NCBI RefSeq assembly: GCF_001598495.1
Contig: NZ_BCZB01000011.1
Span: 1 to 57,392 of the forward strand
Direction: 5' to 3'
DNA length: 57,392 nt
Origin: Neokomagataea thailandica NBRC 106555
GTDB taxonomy: Bacteria > Pseudomonadota > Alphaproteobacteria > Acetobacterales > Acetobacteraceae
Below the pieces are notes generated by a model. That model was not told where the DNA came from. It did no database searches and saw nothing but the letters and a program-made list of their open reading frames with translations. Every line of letters begins with the position of its first letter. Positions within the stretch are counted from its first letter, which is position 1. Below are positions 57,140-57,392 of the stretch, one piece after another. Both the position numbers and the translations under genes were made by a program.

Positions 57140-57392
57140 ATGAGTGGGTGGATGGAATATTTTATACGCTTTGGGCTCTATACGGCGCTGACGATGTGTT
57201 TTGGGGGCTCATTTTTTCTATCCACCTACTTTGAGGAGATTAAAGGCAGTCAATACGGCCTTTCGATTAAAAAGATTTTTCCATTTTTTTGTGTATTAGC
57301 ATTTATTTTTTCAGCGCTGCAGATCGTGTTTTTAACAGAAGCGATGGAAGACGTTTCTTTATCTGAGGTATCGCTGAAAGGAATACTCTTCC
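57140..57392 (+). CDS. copD: CopD-like copper transport membrane protein (partial, cut by window end)
   Basis: An open frame from the ATG at 57140 runs without stop to the edge of the window (84 complete codons). Its first residues, MSGWMEYFIRFGLYTALTMC, form a membrane helix. A second hydrophobic segment, FPFFCVLAFIFSALQIVF, follows near 47-64. CopD is a multi-span inner-membrane protein that takes copper from CopC. Position and topology support the name; too little is visible to confirm metal ligands. Confidence 0.75.
   Translation, partial: MSGWMEYFIRFGLYTALTMCFGGSFFLSTYFEEIKGSQYGLSIKKIFPFFCVLAFIFSALQIVFLTEAMEDVSLSEVSLKGILF

Noticed and set aside
57140-57392. Truncated copD pseudogene
   Set aside because: The frame is intact up to the last base and is simply cut by the window edge.

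Overview
This window is a stretch of chromosome from an alphaproteobacterium, most likely an acetic acid bacterium (Acetobacteraceae). The reasons are a CtrA-type cell-cycle regulator, the run of ruvCAB, ybgC, tolQRAB, pal, cpoB, tilS, ftsH and glmM, a type I citrate synthase of the kind called AarA in Acetobacter, a cytosolic SDR-type glucose dehydrogenase, and moderate-to-high GC content with frequent TTG and GTG starts. I cannot name genus or species from the sequence alone. Nearly all of the window is coding. I see no rRNA, tRNA, CRISPR array, transposase or prophage.

Layout. Positions 1-3650 carry minus-strand genes: a type II NADH dehydrogenase, argJ and a secreted parvulin. Positions 3960-21860 are plus-strand housekeeping: secA, a structured intergenic element, yebC-ruvC-ruvA-ruvB (overlapping), ybgC-tolQ-tolR-tolA-tolB and pal-cpoB-tilS (the Tol-Pal envelope system), ftsH, glmM and thiD. 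At 21850-24560 a ctrA-family gene diverges from fliI-fliJ. At 24557-24930, between the convergent fliJ and gltA genes, lie two homologous structured RNA-like units. Positions 24930-39465 run on the minus strand: gltA; a phosphatase / chorismate mutase / SixA group; smc; two DsbA-like proteins; then corC, ybeY, phoH and miaB; and a PlsC-like acyltransferase. At 39758-46053 is tamA-tamB. Positions 46331-51305 are more accessory: a YaiI-family protein, a PL9-like pectate lyase, a DUF6624-like secreted protein, a TPR glycosyltransferase and a lone receiver. The right part holds an SDR glucose dehydrogenase, CarD, a bestrophin, a glutathione-dependent formaldehyde operon (adhC, fghA) ending in a lipoprotein RNase T2, then copC and the start of copD.

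Themes. Envelope integrity dominates (Tol-Pal, TamAB, SurA/PpiC-like, CorC-YbeY, two DsbA-like proteins). Several exported proteins, including TolB and both DsbA-like proteins, carry twin-arginine signals. The most interesting items are: (1) two tandem units at about 24.59-24.86 kb that share sequence, have compensatory changes in their stems, and have matching minus-strand promoters, which suggests a duplicated small-RNA gene; (2) a CtrA homologue whose phosphoacceptor is Glu51 instead of Asp and whose acidic pocket is degenerate; (3) a three-way-junction element between secA and yebC; (4) an unusually long SMC. Names rest on motif recognition. Start codons were chosen from Shine-Dalgarno sites and signal peptides, and uncertain ones are flagged.
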